Source: Marinitoga sp. 38H-ov (GTDB lineage: Bacteria; Thermotogota; Thermotogae; Petrotogales; Petrotogaceae). From it: a DNA stretch of 47,024 bases. The translations under genes were made by a program, and so were the position numbers. This document shows positions 33,975 to 44,039 of this stretch, one piece after another. Each line of letters begins with the position of its first letter. Position 1 is the stretch's first letter. Location of the stretch: NCBI RefSeq assembly GCF_011057715.1, contig NZ_LNGH01000055.1, positions 1 through 47,024 on the forward strand, written 5' to 3'. The notes under the pieces were generated by a model. The model worked only from the letters and a program-made list of their open reading frames with translations. It searched no databases and was not told the origin of the DNA.

Positions 33975-36719
33975 ATGCTTAACGAATTATTAAAAAAATT
34001 CTCAATAGAAAATCCTTCAAATTTATTAAAAGTAGTTTTAAATGATACCGCAAAAAATTTATCCAAAAAATTCAATAGAAATATATACATATTCATACAT
34101 GAGCCTACAAGAGAATTATTAAAACTTTTGGGGGCATCTGTTGAATGCAATGCTATAAATAAATTAAAAATATATTTTTCTGATAATAAAAAATTATATG
34201 AAAATCTTATAAACAACAAAGTTAGTGAAATTACATTAGAGAATTTAGAAGAATTAAATTGCTTAAACTTAAATAAATTATTTTTAATTCCTATTATTTC
34301 TAATAATTCATTAATTGGTGCTTTTGGTGTTTCGGATAACTTTAATGAAAATGAATTAAATTATTTTTTAGAAGAAACTGAAAGTTATGGAATATTACTA
34401 AAACTTACTATGGAATTTTTAGTACTGGAAGAAACTAGAGATAGACTTGAATACATAGATGAAATTACAGAGCTATTTGAAAATATTTTAGATGAAAATT
34501 TATTGATGACTAAGATAATTGAAAAAATCAAAAATATGTTGCATGCACAATGTGTCGTTTTTTGGAAAAATGAAGGAAATAAATTGATTTTAAAAGAAAA
34601 AATCGGATTTGATAATATAGAAGAAATTTTAGAAGAAAGAAATACTTTAGAAGGTTTATCTAAATTACGAAAAAAACCATTTTTAGTTGTTGGTAAAAAA
34701 AGATTTGAGAAATTTTTTGTTCCAATAAAAACTGATCTTTTATCTGCTATATATGCACCGATTATTATAGATAATATAGATTATGGCGTAATAGGCGTTT
34801 ATAATAGAGAAGAGGGTTATGGGTTTAGGCCATATAAACATTTTGACAATTTTGATTTAGCTTCTTTAAGGAATATAACAAGAAGACTTAGCTTAGCTCT
34901 TAGTAGAATTTATTTATACGACAAACTAAAAGATGAGATAGAAAAATTAATATCATTAAAGAAAAATCATGAAAATCTTATAAACACACAAAGAGAACAC
35001 TTAGACAAACTAAATTCATTACATAAAATTAGTCAAGCTGTTAGGTCTACTTTTGATAAAATAAATGCTATAAAAATTATGTTAATGGGATTAACTAGTG
35101 TAAGAGGTTTAAAGTTTAATAGAGCATTATATTTAGAAAGAGATAGAATAAAAGGAGTTTTAATTCCTAAAATATGGATTGGACCTTCTGACGATGAAGA
35201 TGTTGATACTATTTGGAAAGAAGCAAATAAAAGAGCATTAAAATATGGGGACATTGTTCAATATTTAAGAGAAGAAGCTATACAACTACCAACGGATAAT
35301 AAATTAACACAAAATGTAAAAAATAAAATTATAGTATATAAAGGACAACCAATTTTAGAAAGAGCAGTTACAAAAAAACATATTGTACACGTTGTACCTC
35401 AAATGATTAAATTTAAAAATGATGAGCTTCAATACTTATATGACATTATTAAATACGATGAATTTGTAATAATTCCAATAACTGGAAAATGGGAAACAAA
35501 AGGTATAGTTATAGCTGATAATAAATTCAATAAAAAGGAAATTACTCCTGTCGATATTGAAATATTAAGATTGTTTCAAGATAGTATAGGACTTTCTATT
35601 GAAACAATTGAAAATTACGAAGAATTAAAAGAAAAAACTAAATATTTAGAGGAACAAAAAAATTTAATAGAATTTTATAGAAGATTTAATGAAAATATTT
35701 TGCAAAATTTATCACATGCTATAATTGTTATAGATAGAAAAGGTAAAATAATCGAATGGAATAAAAAAGCAGAATTATTTTTTGAGAAAAGCAGAGAACA
35801 AGTAGTTGGTGAAAGTTCAGAAATTTTAAGAGATAAACTTGGTATAGATGTTATAAACTCTATAGAAAGTATTTTCTTTACACGAGAAGAAATGAAAATG
35901 CCAAAATATATCATTAGAAATGATAACAATGAAAAGGTATTCGATATACAACTTTCACCTTTATGGAATAGAGATTTAGATGTAATCGAAGGAGTTATAG
36001 TTACCTTTGATGATGTTACTGAAACCTATGAAATGGAAAGAGAAATAGCCAAAAGAGAAAAATTAGCAGCTATTGGTGAAATGACAGCAAGAGTTGCTCA
36101 TGAAATCAAAAACCCTTTAACTATTATTGGTGGATTTGTCAATAGAATGATGAAAAAATTAGATGATCCAGAAAAAATAAAACAATATTCTTCTATAATA
36201 AAAGATGAATTAACTAGATTGGAAAGTATTGTTTCAGAAATACTGGAATTTAGTAGAGGAAGTAGAATCCCAGTCTTTGAATTTGTAGATATTAACTCGC
36301 TAATAGATGAAATAATATTAATGTTTCAAGATTTTCTATACCAAAAGAGAATAGAGTTGAAATTCGAAAAAATGTTTGATAAAATAGATGTAAAATGTGA
36401 TAGAAGTAGGGTAAAGCAAGTATTGATTAATTTAATAAAAAATGCTATTGAAGCTGTTAATGAGGATAATTATATATATATATATACCGGAACTGAAAAT
36501 GGATATGTTTATTTTCAAATTGAAAATAATGGAGAGCCTATTCCAGAAGAAAAACAAAACAGAATTTTTTCACCTTTTTTCACTACAAAAATACAAGGTA
36601 CCGGCTTAGGACTACCTATTTGTAAAAAAATAATAGAAGAAGAACATAAAGGTAAACTTTATTTAGTAAAATCTGATGAACAATCAACCATCTTTAGATT
36701 TGAATTACCATTAAATTAA
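33975..36719 (+). CDS. Soluble sensor histidine kinase (GAF-like, coiled coil, PAS, HisKA, HATPase)
   Basis: 914 residues with no membrane helix. Likely GAF-type sensor folds at about 150-295 and 350-540, joined by a coiled coil (about 305-345); a PAS domain follows (about 565-675, HAIIVIDRKGKIIEWNKKAE). The HisKA box is VAHEIKNPLT with phosphoacceptor His709. The ATPase has the N box NLIKNAIEA and GTGLGLPICKKI. It should phosphorylate the receiver encoded three bases further on. GGAGTGATAAT stands ahead of the ATG at 33975. The stimulus is unknown; a soluble multi-GAF protein suggests internal redox, nucleotide or metabolite sensing. Confidence 0.9.
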   Translation: MLNELLKKFSIENPSNLLKVVLNDTAKNLSKKFNRNIYIFIHEPTRELLKLLGASVECNAINKLKIYFSDNKKLYENLINNKVSEITLENLEELNCLNLNKLFLIPIISNNSLIGAFGVSDNFNENELNYFLEETESYGILLKLTMEFLVLEETRDRLEYIDEITELFENILDENLLMTKIIEKIKNMLHAQCVVFWKNEGNKLILKEKIGFDNIEEILEERNTLEGLSKLRKKPFLVVGKKRFEKFFVPIKTDLLSAIYAPIIIDNIDYGVIGVYNREEGYGFRPYKHFDNFDLASLRNITRRLSLALSRIYLYDKLKDEIEKLISLKKNHENLINTQREHLDKLNSLHKISQAVRSTFDKINAIKIMLMGLTSVRGLKFNRALYLERDRIKGVLIPKIWIGPSDDEDVDTIWKEANKRALKYGDIVQYLREEAIQLPTDNKLTQNVKNKIIVYKGQPILERAVTKKHIVHVVPQMIKFKNDELQYLYDIIKYDEFVIIPITGKWETKGIVIADNKFNKKEITPVDIEILRLFQDSIGLSIETIENYEELKEKTKYLEEQKNLIEFYRRFNENILQNLSHAIIVIDRKGKIIEWNKKAELFFEKSREQVVGESSEILRDKLGIDVINSIESIFFTREEMKMPKYIIRNDNNEKVFDIQLSPLWNRDLDVIEGVIVTFDDVTETYEMEREIAKREKLAAIGEMTARVAHEIKNPLTIIGGFVNRMMKKLDDPEKIKQYSSIIKDELTRLESIVSEILEFSRGSRIPVFEFVDINSLIDEIILMFQDFLYQKRIELKFEKMFDKIDVKCDRSRVKQVLINLIKNAIEAVNEDNYIYIYTGTENGYVYFQIENNGEPIPEEKQNRIFSPFFTTKIQGTGLGLPICKKIIEEEHKGKLYLVKSDEQSTIFRFELPLN

Positions 36720-36736
36720 CTTTGGGAGGGGTTATT

Positions 36737-37093
36737 ATGGCAAGGATATTAATTGTTGATGATGAGGATAATATTAGACTTCTTTTAAAAGAAGAATTAG
36801 AGGATATTGGTTATGAAGTTATTGAAGCAAATTGTGCCAAGAAAGCTTTGGAAATATTATCAAATGATCAGAATTTTGATATTATTTCTTTAGATATTGA
36901 AATGCCTGAAATGAACGGATTGGAATTAGCTGCAGAGATAAGAAAAAAATATCCTAATAAAAAAATTATTTTAATGACCGCATATAGTCATTATAAAAGT
37001 GATATGGCATCATGGGCAGCAGATGCTTATGTAGTAAAATCATTGGATTTAACAGAATTTAAAGATACAATAAATAGATTATTGCAATTATAA
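36737..37093 (+). CDS. Single-domain response regulator (receiver only)
   Basis: 118 residues, CheY/Spo0F-like. Acidic pocket in VDDED, phosphoacceptor Asp in [11 protein letters not shown] (near residue 53), Thr in LMTAYS and Lys in YVVKS. No DNA-binding or enzymatic output domain follows, so it acts by protein contact or as a phosphorelay link. I start at ATG 36737 after GGGAGGGG (36723-36730); a TTG at 36722 in the same frame lies before that site. Paired with the kinase upstream; ileS begins 20 bases downstream. Confidence 0.92.
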   Translation: MARILIVDDEDNIRLLLKEELEDIGYEVIEANCAKKALEILSNDQNFDIISLDIEMPEMNGLELAAEIRKKYPNKKIILMTAYSHYKSDMASWAADAYVVKSLDLTEFKDTINRLLQL

Positions 37094-37113
37094 CTACTTG
37101 GAGGTGCTTTACA

Positions 37114-39861
37114 TTGGATTATAAAGATACGTTAAATTTGCCAAATACGCCTTTTAAAATGAAGGCAAATTTAAAAACAAAAGAACCTGAAACTTTAAAG
37201 AAATGGGAAATTTTAAATTTAGAACATTATGTAAGAAAAGAGAGAGAAAAGGCCCCAACATATATATTGCACGATGGACCTCCATATGCAAATGGTCATA
37301 TTCATTTAGGTCATGCCTTGAATAAAGTATTAAAAGATATAGTAATAAAATATAAAACAATGCAAGGATATAATGCACCATATGTTCCTGGTTGGGATAC
37401 ACATGGTCTTCCTATTGAACACAAAGTTACTACAGATTTAGGCGAAAAAGCAAAACAAATGTCAAAATTAGAAATAAGAAAATTATGTGAAGAATATGCA
37501 TTAAATTATGTAAATATTCAAAAAGAAGAATTTAAAAGATTAGGCGTTAGAGGTGACTGGGAAAATCCATATGTTACTTTAAAACCTGAATATGAAGCTA
37601 AAGTTCTTGAAATATTAAAGAAAATGGTTGAAGATGGAAATGTATTTAGAAATAAGAAACCTATATATTGGTGCCCAAGTTGTGAAACTGCTTTAGCTGA
37701 AGCTGAAATAGAATATCATGATCATACATCACATTCAATATATGTAAAATTTGAAATGACTGATGATCCAAATACATTTGTAGTTATTTGGACAACTACA
37801 CCATGGACTTTACCTGCTAATGTTGCTATAGCAGTTCATCCAGATTTTGACTATGTAAAGGTAAAGGTTGGAGAAGAAAACTGGATTTTAGCAAAAGGAT
37901 TATTAGATAATTTGTTAAAAGCAGCAGAAATTAAAGAATATGAAATAGTTGAAGAATTTAAAGGTAAAGACTTAGAATACAAAAAGACAAAACATCCTTT
38001 CATGGATAGAGAATCAATATTAGTATTAGCAGATTATGTAACACTTGAAGACGGTACAGGTTGTGTTCATACAGCACCTGGACATGGTGCTGAAGATTAT
38101 CAAACAGGATTAAAATATAATCTACCTATATTATCTCCTGTAAATCATGAAGGTATATTTACAGATGAAGCTGGAAAATATAAGGGATTGCATATTTGGA
38201 AAGGTAATAAAATTATAATAAATGATTTAAAAGAATCAGGGCATTTAATTGCTCAATCAGATATAAGACATTCTTATCCTCATTGCTGGAGATGTAAAAA
38301 TCCTGTTATTTTCAGAGCAACAGAACAATGGTTTATTTCTGTAGACAAAAATAATTTGAGAGAGAAAGCTTTAGAAGAGATAAAAAAAGTAAATTGGGTT
38401 CCTGATTGGGGAGAAAATAGAATTACTGCAATGGTTCAAGATAGGCCTGATTGGTGTATTTCTAGACAAAGAGCCTGGGGAATTCCTATTCCAGCATTAT
38501 ATTGTGAAGATTGTGGAGAAACTTATTTAGATCCAAAAGTATTAGAAAATGTTATAAACATTGTCGAAAAAGAAGGAACAAATGCATGGTATGAAAGACC
38601 TGTTGAAGATTTCTTACCAGAAGGATATAAATGTCCTAAATGCGGCGGAACTCATTTCAAAAAAGAAGAAGATATATTAGATGTTTGGATTGATTCTGGT
38701 TCATCTTGGGATGCTGTAGTTAATGTTAGAAAAGATTTAAATAAATATCCAGTTGATTTATATTTAGAAGGAACTGATCAACATAGAGGATGGTTCCAAA
38801 GCTCTTTATTCTTATCTGTAGCTAAAAATGGAATAGCTCCATATGAAACAGTATTAACCCATGGATTTATTAAGGATAAAGATGGAAAGAAAATGTCCAA
38901 ATCACTAGGAAATGTAATTAGCCCATTTGATGTTATTGACCAATACGGTGCTGATATATTAAGATTATGGGTAGCTTCAAGTGATTATAGAGGTGATATT
39001 AGAGTATCATTTGATATATTAAAACAACAAACAGAGGTATATAGAAAATATAGAAATACAATTAGATTCTTATTAGGTAATACATCTGACTTTAATCCTG
39101 AAACAGATTCAGTTCCATATGAAGAAATGGAAGAATTAGATAAATGGGCATTAATGAAAGTCCATCAATTAATACAAAAAGTTACAGAAGCATATGAAAA
39201 TTATGAATTTTTCAGGGTTCATCATTTAATAAACAATTTCTGTACAGTTGAAATGAGTTCAATATATTTAGATATTATAAAAGATAGAGTTTATACCGAA
39301 TTGCCAAAGTCAAGACTAAGAAGATCTGCACAAACAGTAATGTATGAAACATTAGTTACATTGACAAAATTAATGGTTCCGCTATTAGCTTTTACAACAG
39401 AAGAAATATATTCTTATTTACCAACAAAAAAATATGAAACTGTACAATTAGAAGAATGGCCTAAAGTAAATGAAAAATATTTTGATAATGATTTAGAAGA
39501 AAAATGGAATAAAATTTTCCAATTAAGAGAAGATGTTACAAAAGCATTAGAAGAAAAACGAAGAGAAAAATTTATAGGTCATCCATTAGATGCTAAAATT
39601 ATTGTAGAACCCAAATCAGAAGAATTAAAAGAAATTTTAAACTCATATGACCCATATTTCATTGCAGATTTATTTATCACTTCTCAATTTGAATTAGGTA
39701 CTGTTGAAGATGGTTATAATGGAGAATATGCAAAAGTTAAAGTTGTTAAAGCCGAAGGAGAAAAATGTGAACGATGTTGGAAGATTCATCCGGAAGTTGG
39801 TAATAATGAAAAATATCCAGATGCTTGTCCAAGATGTGCAAGTGTATTAGAACAATTATAA
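37114..39861 (+). CDS. ileS: Isoleucyl-tRNA synthetase
   Basis: 915 residues, class I synthetase charging tRNA-Ile. HIGH motif as GHIHLGH (near residue 63), editing domain with [10 protein letters not shown] and the [12 protein letters not shown] region, KMSKS as [11 protein letters not shown] (near 592), and two zinc-type Cys sets: CEDCG/CPKCGG (about 469-515) and the C-terminal CERCW/CPRC. It has the bacterial short form. The start is TTG 37114, nine bases after GGAGG (37100-37104). No T-box leader is present; the gene lies behind the receiver, with only 20 bases between them, so it may be read together with the two-component genes. A strong terminator follows. Confidence 0.96.
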   Translation: MDYKDTLNLPNTPFKMKANLKTKEPETLKKWEILNLEHYVRKEREKAPTYILHDGPPYANGHIHLGHALNKVLKDIVIKYKTMQGYNAPYVPGWDTHGLPIEHKVTTDLGEKAKQMSKLEIRKLCEEYALNYVNIQKEEFKRLGVRGDWENPYVTLKPEYEAKVLEILKKMVEDGNVFRNKKPIYWCPSCETALAEAEIEYHDHTSHSIYVKFEMTDDPNTFVVIWTTTPWTLPANVAIAVHPDFDYVKVKVGEENWILAKGLLDNLLKAAEIKEYEIVEEFKGKDLEYKKTKHPFMDRESILVLADYVTLEDGTGCVHTAPGHGAEDYQTGLKYNLPILSPVNHEGIFTDEAGKYKGLHIWKGNKIIINDLKESGHLIAQSDIRHSYPHCWRCKNPVIFRATEQWFISVDKNNLREKALEEIKKVNWVPDWGENRITAMVQDRPDWCISRQRAWGIPIPALYCEDCGETYLDPKVLENVINIVEKEGTNAWYERPVEDFLPEGYKCPKCGGTHFKKEEDILDVWIDSGSSWDAVVNVRKDLNKYPVDLYLEGTDQHRGWFQSSLFLSVAKNGIAPYETVLTHGFIKDKDGKKMSKSLGNVISPFDVIDQYGADILRLWVASSDYRGDIRVSFDILKQQTEVYRKYRNTIRFLLGNTSDFNPETDSVPYEEMEELDKWALMKVHQLIQKVTEAYENYEFFRVHHLINNFCTVEMSSIYLDIIKDRVYTELPKSRLRRSAQTVMYETLVTLTKLMVPLLAFTTEEIYSYLPTKKYETVQLEEWPKVNEKYFDNDLEEKWNKIFQLREDVTKALEEKRREKFIGHPLDAKIIVEPKSEELKEILNSYDPYFIADLFITSQFELGTVEDGYNGEYAKVKVVKAEGEKCERCWKIHPEVGNNEKYPDACPRCASVLEQL

Positions 39862-39872
39862 TATTATGATTT

Positions 39873-39910
39873 AATAAATTAGGTGCGATAACCGCACCTA
39901 ATTTATTTTT
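39873..39910. terminator. Bidirectional terminator between ileS and rubrerythrin
   Basis: AATAAATTAGGTGCG (39873-39887) pairs perfectly over 15 bp with CGCACCTAATTTATT (39893-39907), loop ATAAC. T-rich on both strands, so it ends ileS on the plus strand and rubrerythrin on the minus strand. Confidence 0.93.
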
Positions 39911-40469
39911 ATATTTTTACAAAATAACTTTTTGGATGATTACATGCAGGACATTTTTCAGGAGGATAATATCCTTCAACTATATAGCCACATTTCTCGC
40001 ATTTCCATAAAACTTTTTCCTTGCTTTTAAATATAGTATCATTTTCTAATTCTTCTAGTAATGCTTTTAAAATATCAGAATGATGTTTTTCAGCAATAGC
40101 TATAGATCTAAAAAGAAATGCTATTTCTTTAAAACCTTCTTCTTCTGCAATATCAGCAAATTCTTGGTATAACTTCTCATATTCAAATGTTTCCCCTTCT
40201 ATCGCAGCTTTTAAGTTTTCTATGGTTGTTCCAATTTTACCAGCTGGAAATGATGCAGTAATTTCTAATTCTCCGCCTTCAAGATGCTTAAAAAAATTTT
40301 TTGCATGGGATCTTTCGTTTTCTGCTAATTCTAAAAAAGCCTTTTGAATTTTTATATACCCTTCTTTTTTGGCTACCCCTGCAAAAAAATCATATCTATT
40401 TCTTGCTTGTGATTCTCCAGCAAAGGCAATTAATAAGTTTTTTTCGGTTTTTGTTCCTTTAATACTCAT
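39909..40469 (-). CDS. rbr: Rubrerythrin
   Basis: 186 residues. Peroxide-reducing di-iron protein that protects anaerobes. The four-helix part has the Glu/His iron ligands in FAGESQARNRYDFF, AENERSHAKNF, EGETFEYEKLY and AIAEKHHSDIL. The C-terminal rubredoxin centre has CEKCG and CPAC. Length and order are those of classical rubrerythrin. The ATG at 40469 overlaps the prmC stop by four bases (ATGA). GGGAGAATT stands just ahead. It is the last gene of the rnhB-mazG unit. Confidence 0.95.
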   Translation of the reverse strand: MSIKGTKTEKNLLIAFAGESQARNRYDFFAGVAKKEGYIKIQKAFLELAENERSHAKNFFKHLEGGELEITASFPAGKIGTTIENLKAAIEGETFEYEKLYQEFADIAEEEGFKEIAFLFRSIAIAEKHHSDILKALLEELENDTIFKSKEKVLWKCEKCGYIVEGYYPPEKCPACNHPKSYFVKI

Positions 40470-41287
40470 AATTCTCCCTCCTTTTCAACAAATCTTTTAA
40501 CTCCAAAAGAATCATTATAAATTTTAATTTTTCCATATTCAGATAAAATTTTAGCTGTTTTATCAATATTAAATTCAGTAGTTTCAAATAACATATGTTT
40601 TTTTAGTATTTTTTTGTATTTTACTAATTCTCTAAAAAAATCTTGTCCATCACTTCCTGCTTCAAGAGCTATTTTAGGTTCGTGTTTTAATGACGGGTTA
40701 TTATAATAATATTCGCTTTCAACATATGGAGGATTAGAAACAATAAATTGTATTTTTTCAATAATATTTTCTGGTACATTTTCAAATATATTACTATGAA
40801 TAAAGTTTATTTCCACATTGTGAATTTTAGCATTTTTTACTGCTACTTTCAAAGCATCTTTAGAAATATCTGTACTATACACAATAATATTTGGAAATAT
40901 TTTTTTTAGAATTATTGCAATAACCCCACTTCCAGTACCTATATCCATTATATACTTATAATTATATTTTTGTATTATTTCTTTCGCAATATTTATTAAA
41001 TCTTCAGTTTCTACTCTAGGAATTAATACATTATTATCAACATAAAATTCGTAATCATAAAAAGTAACCTTATTAGTTATATATTCTAAAGGATAATCGT
41101 CTATTATTATTTTCCTTAATTTTTTATCTAATTTATTGTCTATAATAAAATTATCATCTATTAGTATTTTTGATATAGGAATAGCAGTTATTTCTGAAAT
41201 TAATTTTGCAACAAAATAAAGGGGATTACCAATCCCCTTTTTATTCAATATATTTATATATTTTTTTATAAATTCTTTTAATGTCAT
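40466..41287 (-). CDS. prmC: Peptide chain release factor N5-glutamine methyltransferase
   Basis: 273 residues. Methylates the Gln of the GGQ motif in RF1 and RF2 with SAM. A helical N-domain (1 to about 85), then the Rossmann methyltransferase: IPRVETEDLI, SAM loop DIGTGSGVIAI near residue 116, and the catalytic NPPY in FIVSNPPYVES. The C-terminal part is normal. Its stop overlaps the rubrerythrin start, and its ATG overlaps the end of the MIP18-like gene by four bases. Confidence 0.94.
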   Translation of the reverse strand: MTLKEFIKKYINILNKKGIGNPLYFVAKLISEITAIPISKILIDDNFIIDNKLDKKLRKIIIDDYPLEYITNKVTFYDYEFYVDNNVLIPRVETEDLINIAKEIIQKYNYKYIMDIGTGSGVIAIILKKIFPNIIVYSTDISKDALKVAVKNAKIHNVEINFIHSNIFENVPENIIEKIQFIVSNPPYVESEYYYNNPSLKHEPKIALEAGSDGQDFFRELVKYKKILKKHMLFETTEFNIDKTAKILSEYGKIKIYNDSFGVKRFVEKEGEL

Positions 41288-41583
41288 ATTCCTAAAATTG
41301 TTCTTACCTCATCAGAAGCTTTTGAAGGGTCCCAAGGAGGATCAAAAGTTAATTCAACATTAACACTTTTTACTCCTTCTATAGATCCAACTTTATTTTT
41401 TGCATCTTCTGTAATAAATCCTGCTAATGGGCACATAGGTGTTGTTAAAGTCATTAATACGTGAACATTATCTTCTTCATCTATGTTAATATCATATATA
41501 AGACCTAAAGATACAACATCAAAACCTATTTCCATATCATATACGTTTCTTAAAGCGTCCATAACTTGATCTTTAGTTACCAT
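41284..41583 (-). CDS. MIP18/SufT-like metal-sulfur cluster assembly protein (DUF59)
   Basis: 99 residues covering one DUF59 domain: DALRNVYDMEIGFDVVSLGLIYDI at the start, the conserved Cys in TTPMCPLAGFI and ELTFDPPWDPSKAS near the end. Related proteins (SufT, PaaD, eukaryotic MIP18/CIA2) help mature Fe-S proteins. It overlaps the SurA-like gene upstream by 11 bases and prmC downstream by 4. Likely clients in this window would be the U32 protein; that link is only a guess. Confidence 0.9.
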   Translation of the reverse strand: MVTKDQVMDALRNVYDMEIGFDVVSLGLIYDINIDEEDNVHVLMTLTTPMCPLAGFITEDAKNKVGSIEGVKSVNVELTFDPPWDPSKASDEVRTILGI

Positions 41584-42592
41584 TTATCTCATCTCCTTTA
41601 AAATATTTTGAATTTATAATAATTTCAGAATTACTTTTAAATTGTTGAAATTCTGAAGTTATTAATTTATCAAATAATTGCTTAGCTTTTTCATCTTTGA
41701 TATTTTCAATAATTAAATTTGTAGCGTCTTCTAAAGTCATTTGTTTTCTCGGTATTTTCTTATTAATTTTTATTAATGCAAAATAATTATCATTATATTT
41801 TACTGGATCTAATATTGCTCCAGGTACAGAATTTTTTATTGTTTTAATAAATTCATTCGATTCATCTTCAACGCTTATTGTTAATGATGTGGATTCGTTA
41901 GAAGTATTATAAACTTCATCAAAAGTGTAATAACCATCTATAATTTTTTTATAGGTTAACGATGCTTCATCAGAAGATTTAAAAAAAACCATTTTTAATT
42001 CAGCAGATTGTTGAGTAAAATATTTTTCTTTATTCTGTTCATATTCATTTTTGATTTCTTCGTTTGTAACTTCTACATTATTTAACAAATATTGATATAT
42101 CGATGAAACTGAATTTTTATATAATCTCTCATGATATATATTGTAAATATATTGATCTTTATTTTCAAACCCTTTAGAAAGGAAATAAAGCATTATATCA
42201 TTATCATTTAAACTTGAAGAGTTTAAAATTTCATTAGTTTGATTTTTTATAGTACTAAATAAATCATTTTTACTTAAATTTATTCCTTTACTTTCAACAT
42301 ATTGAATAAATAAAATTTCACCAGATAATCTATCTAATATATATTTTTCATATTTTTTAACTACACTATTTCCTTCATTTGTCCCAACTAAAATTTTATA
42401 AAATGTGTTATTAATATTATTTATTCCTCTTAATATTTCTAAAGATTTAGCTTGTGATTGGAAATAATCATAATTAACAATTTCATCATTAATTATTACA
42501 ATTGTTTTTTCATCTAAATCCTTATATGATATTGCACCAAATGATGAAATGATTAACAACATAATAATAATAAAAAATATGTTTTTTTTCAT
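41573..42592 (-). CDS. SurA-like periplasmic chaperone with degenerate parvulin region
   Basis: 339 residues with a signal peptide (1 to about 20). The N-terminal helical part begins with IVIINDEIVNYDYFQSQ, the usual opening of SurA/PrsA-like chaperones, and runs to about residue 195. The region expected to be a parvulin domain (about 195-290, AELKMVFFKSSDEAS to YFALIKINKKIPRK) keeps the spacing but lacks the HIL and GGDLG marks of active prolyl isomerases. It probably acts as a chaperone for outer-membrane or secreted proteins. It is coupled to mazG (one-base overlap). Confidence 0.75.
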   Translation of the reverse strand: MKKNIFFIIIMLLIISSFGAISYKDLDEKTIVIINDEIVNYDYFQSQAKSLEILRGINNINNTFYKILVGTNEGNSVVKKYEKYILDRLSGEILFIQYVESKGINLSKNDLFSTIKNQTNEILNSSSLNDNDIMLYFLSKGFENKDQYIYNIYHERLYKNSVSSIYQYLLNNVEVTNEEIKNEYEQNKEKYFTQQSAELKMVFFKSSDEASLTYKKIIDGYYTFDEVYNTSNESTSLTISVEDESNEFIKTIKNSVPGAILDPVKYNDNYFALIKINKKIPRKQMTLEDATNLIIENIKDEKAKQLFDKLITSEFQQFKSNSEIIINSKYFKGDEINGN

Positions 42593-43254
42593 TATTTATC
42601 CTCCCCTATATAATTTTCTAAATATTTTCGAGCAGCTTTTGATATTAATGTTTCTATGTTTATATTATTTTTAACATAATAATATATCAAATGCGTTAAA
42701 AAAACAATATGATATTTTTCATCATTATTATCTTTTATATTATTTAAATCTTCTATCATTAAATCTATTACATCATAATCTTTATACGGATCATAATTAA
42801 CAGCAAAAGAATTTTCTATTAAACGTCTTAAATTCATTAAAGGAGGCATACCAGGATTATATTCACCAATTTTAGAATATTTTTTATTTCCTTTTTCTTT
42901 TGCTTTTAATTTCTCCCATTGTTCATATGAATATTCACCTTCTTCTTTAAAAACATGTGGATGTCTACGAACTAATTTTTCATTTAATCTTTCTATTACT
43001 TCATTAATAGTAAATTCTTTATTTTCTTTTGCAATTTGTGAATGAAAAATAACCTGCAATAGCACATCTCCTAACTCTTCTACTAAATAGTTATTATTTT
43101 TGCTATCTATAGCATGTACTAATTCATATGCTTCCTCGATAGCATACGGTTTTAGTGACTCATGTGTTTGTTCTTTATCCCAAGGACAACCTTTTTCCGA
43201 TCTTAGAATTTCCATAATTTCTAATAATTTTTTAAAATTTTCTAATTCTTTCAT
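42592..43254 (-). CDS. mazG: Nucleoside triphosphate pyrophosphohydrolase MazG
   Basis: 220 residues. Hydrolyses NTPs or dNTPs to NMP and pyrophosphate, as house-cleaning. The MazG domain shows GCPWDKEQTHESLKPYAIEEAYELVHAI with EExxE metal ligands, then EELGDVLLQVIFHSQIA with ExxD and RRHPHVF. The C-terminal part is shorter than in E. coli MazG (263 residues) and lacks a clear second EExxE set, so the second domain is reduced. GGAGG lies directly ahead of the ATG. Stop and SurA-like start overlap. Confidence 0.93.
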   Translation of the reverse strand: MKELENFKKLLEIMEILRSEKGCPWDKEQTHESLKPYAIEEAYELVHAIDSKNNNYLVEELGDVLLQVIFHSQIAKENKEFTINEVIERLNEKLVRRHPHVFKEEGEYSYEQWEKLKAKEKGNKKYSKIGEYNPGMPPLMNLRRLIENSFAVNYDPYKDYDVIDLMIEDLNNIKDNNDEKYHIVFLTHLIYYYVKNNINIETLISKAARKYLENYIGEDK

Positions 43255-43263
43255 ATAATCCTC

Positions 43264-43923
43264 CTATAATCCTATTCTCATTAATCGCATAATATTAAAT
43301 TCATTTCTATTAAATTTAATTTCATTTTTCAATAGCATAGTTTTAACTGGATTAAATGTTATTCTGTAAAATTCTTTAATTCCATATTTTTTTATATTTT
43401 CAATATGTTCCTTAGTTGGATATCCTTTATGTTTTTGAAAATTATACTCAGTATATTTTTCACCCAATTCTGTCATAATTCTATCTCTATAAACTTTTGC
43501 TAAAATTGATGCTGCTCCTATAATTTTTGATTTAGAATCTCCTTTTACTATACACTCGTAATTTTTTATATTTAATTTAAAATTTTTCCCATCAATAATA
43601 ATATATTTATCAATAATATTAAATTCCTTTAATACTCTTTCAATACCTAATGTTGTAGCAGAAAAAATATTGTATAAATCTATTTCTTCAGGTGTTGATA
43701 ATTTTATAGAATACTTGAAATTTTCTGTAATTATTTTAAATGCCTCATCTCTAGATTTTTCTGACATTTTTTTTGAATCATTAGATATTTTATTTAATAT
43801 ATCTAATTGACTTTTATCTTCTAATAACAAAGCACCAACAACCACCGGTCCTGCTAAAGGACCTCTCCCTGCTTCATCTACACCAATAATTTTACCATAT
43901 TTTTCTATATATTCTAAATCCAT
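43264..43923 (-). CDS. rnhB: Ribonuclease HII
   Basis: 219 residues. Cuts RNA in RNA:DNA hybrids and single ribonucleotides in DNA. GVDEAGRGPLAGPV supplies the first Asp-Glu pair and the GRG substrate motif; later YIIIDGK and SKIIGAASILAKVYRDR add the other acids; FQKHKGYPTKEHI is typical of the C-terminal part. I start at ATG 43923, seven bases after AGGAG; another ATG at 43953 in frame has no ribosome site and adds ten residues. It heads the minus-strand unit and is divergent from the aminotransferase. Confidence 0.94.
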   Translation of the reverse strand: MDLEYIEKYGKIIGVDEAGRGPLAGPVVVGALLLEDKSQLDILNKISNDSKKMSEKSRDEAFKIITENFKYSIKLSTPEEIDLYNIFSATTLGIERVLKEFNIIDKYIIIDGKNFKLNIKNYECIVKGDSKSKIIGAASILAKVYRDRIMTELGEKYTEYNFQKHKGYPTKEHIENIKKYGIKEFYRITFNPVKTMLLKNEIKFNRNEFNIMRLMRIGL

Positions 43924-43997
43924 TTTTTCACTCCTAAATTTTAATAATTTCAATACATTATTATTACAAAAAAATATGAAAAAATTCTTAACATTTA

Positions 43998-44006
43998 TGG
44001 TAAAAT
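43998..44006 (+). promoter_or_regulatory. Extended -10 promoter of the aminotransferase
   Basis: TG-G-TAAAAT at 43998-44006, 33 bases before the ATG, with TGAAAA at 43977-43982 as a possible -35 (18-base spacer). The ribosome site ATAGGAGGTA follows at 44023-44032 or thereabouts. Confidence 0.55.
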
Positions 44007-44039
44007 TATATAGAAAAATATTTCATAGGAGGTAGCTAT

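Noticed and set aside
37094-37113. T-box or other leader control of ileS
   Set aside because: Only 20 bases separate the receiver stop from the ileS start; there is no room for a T-box.
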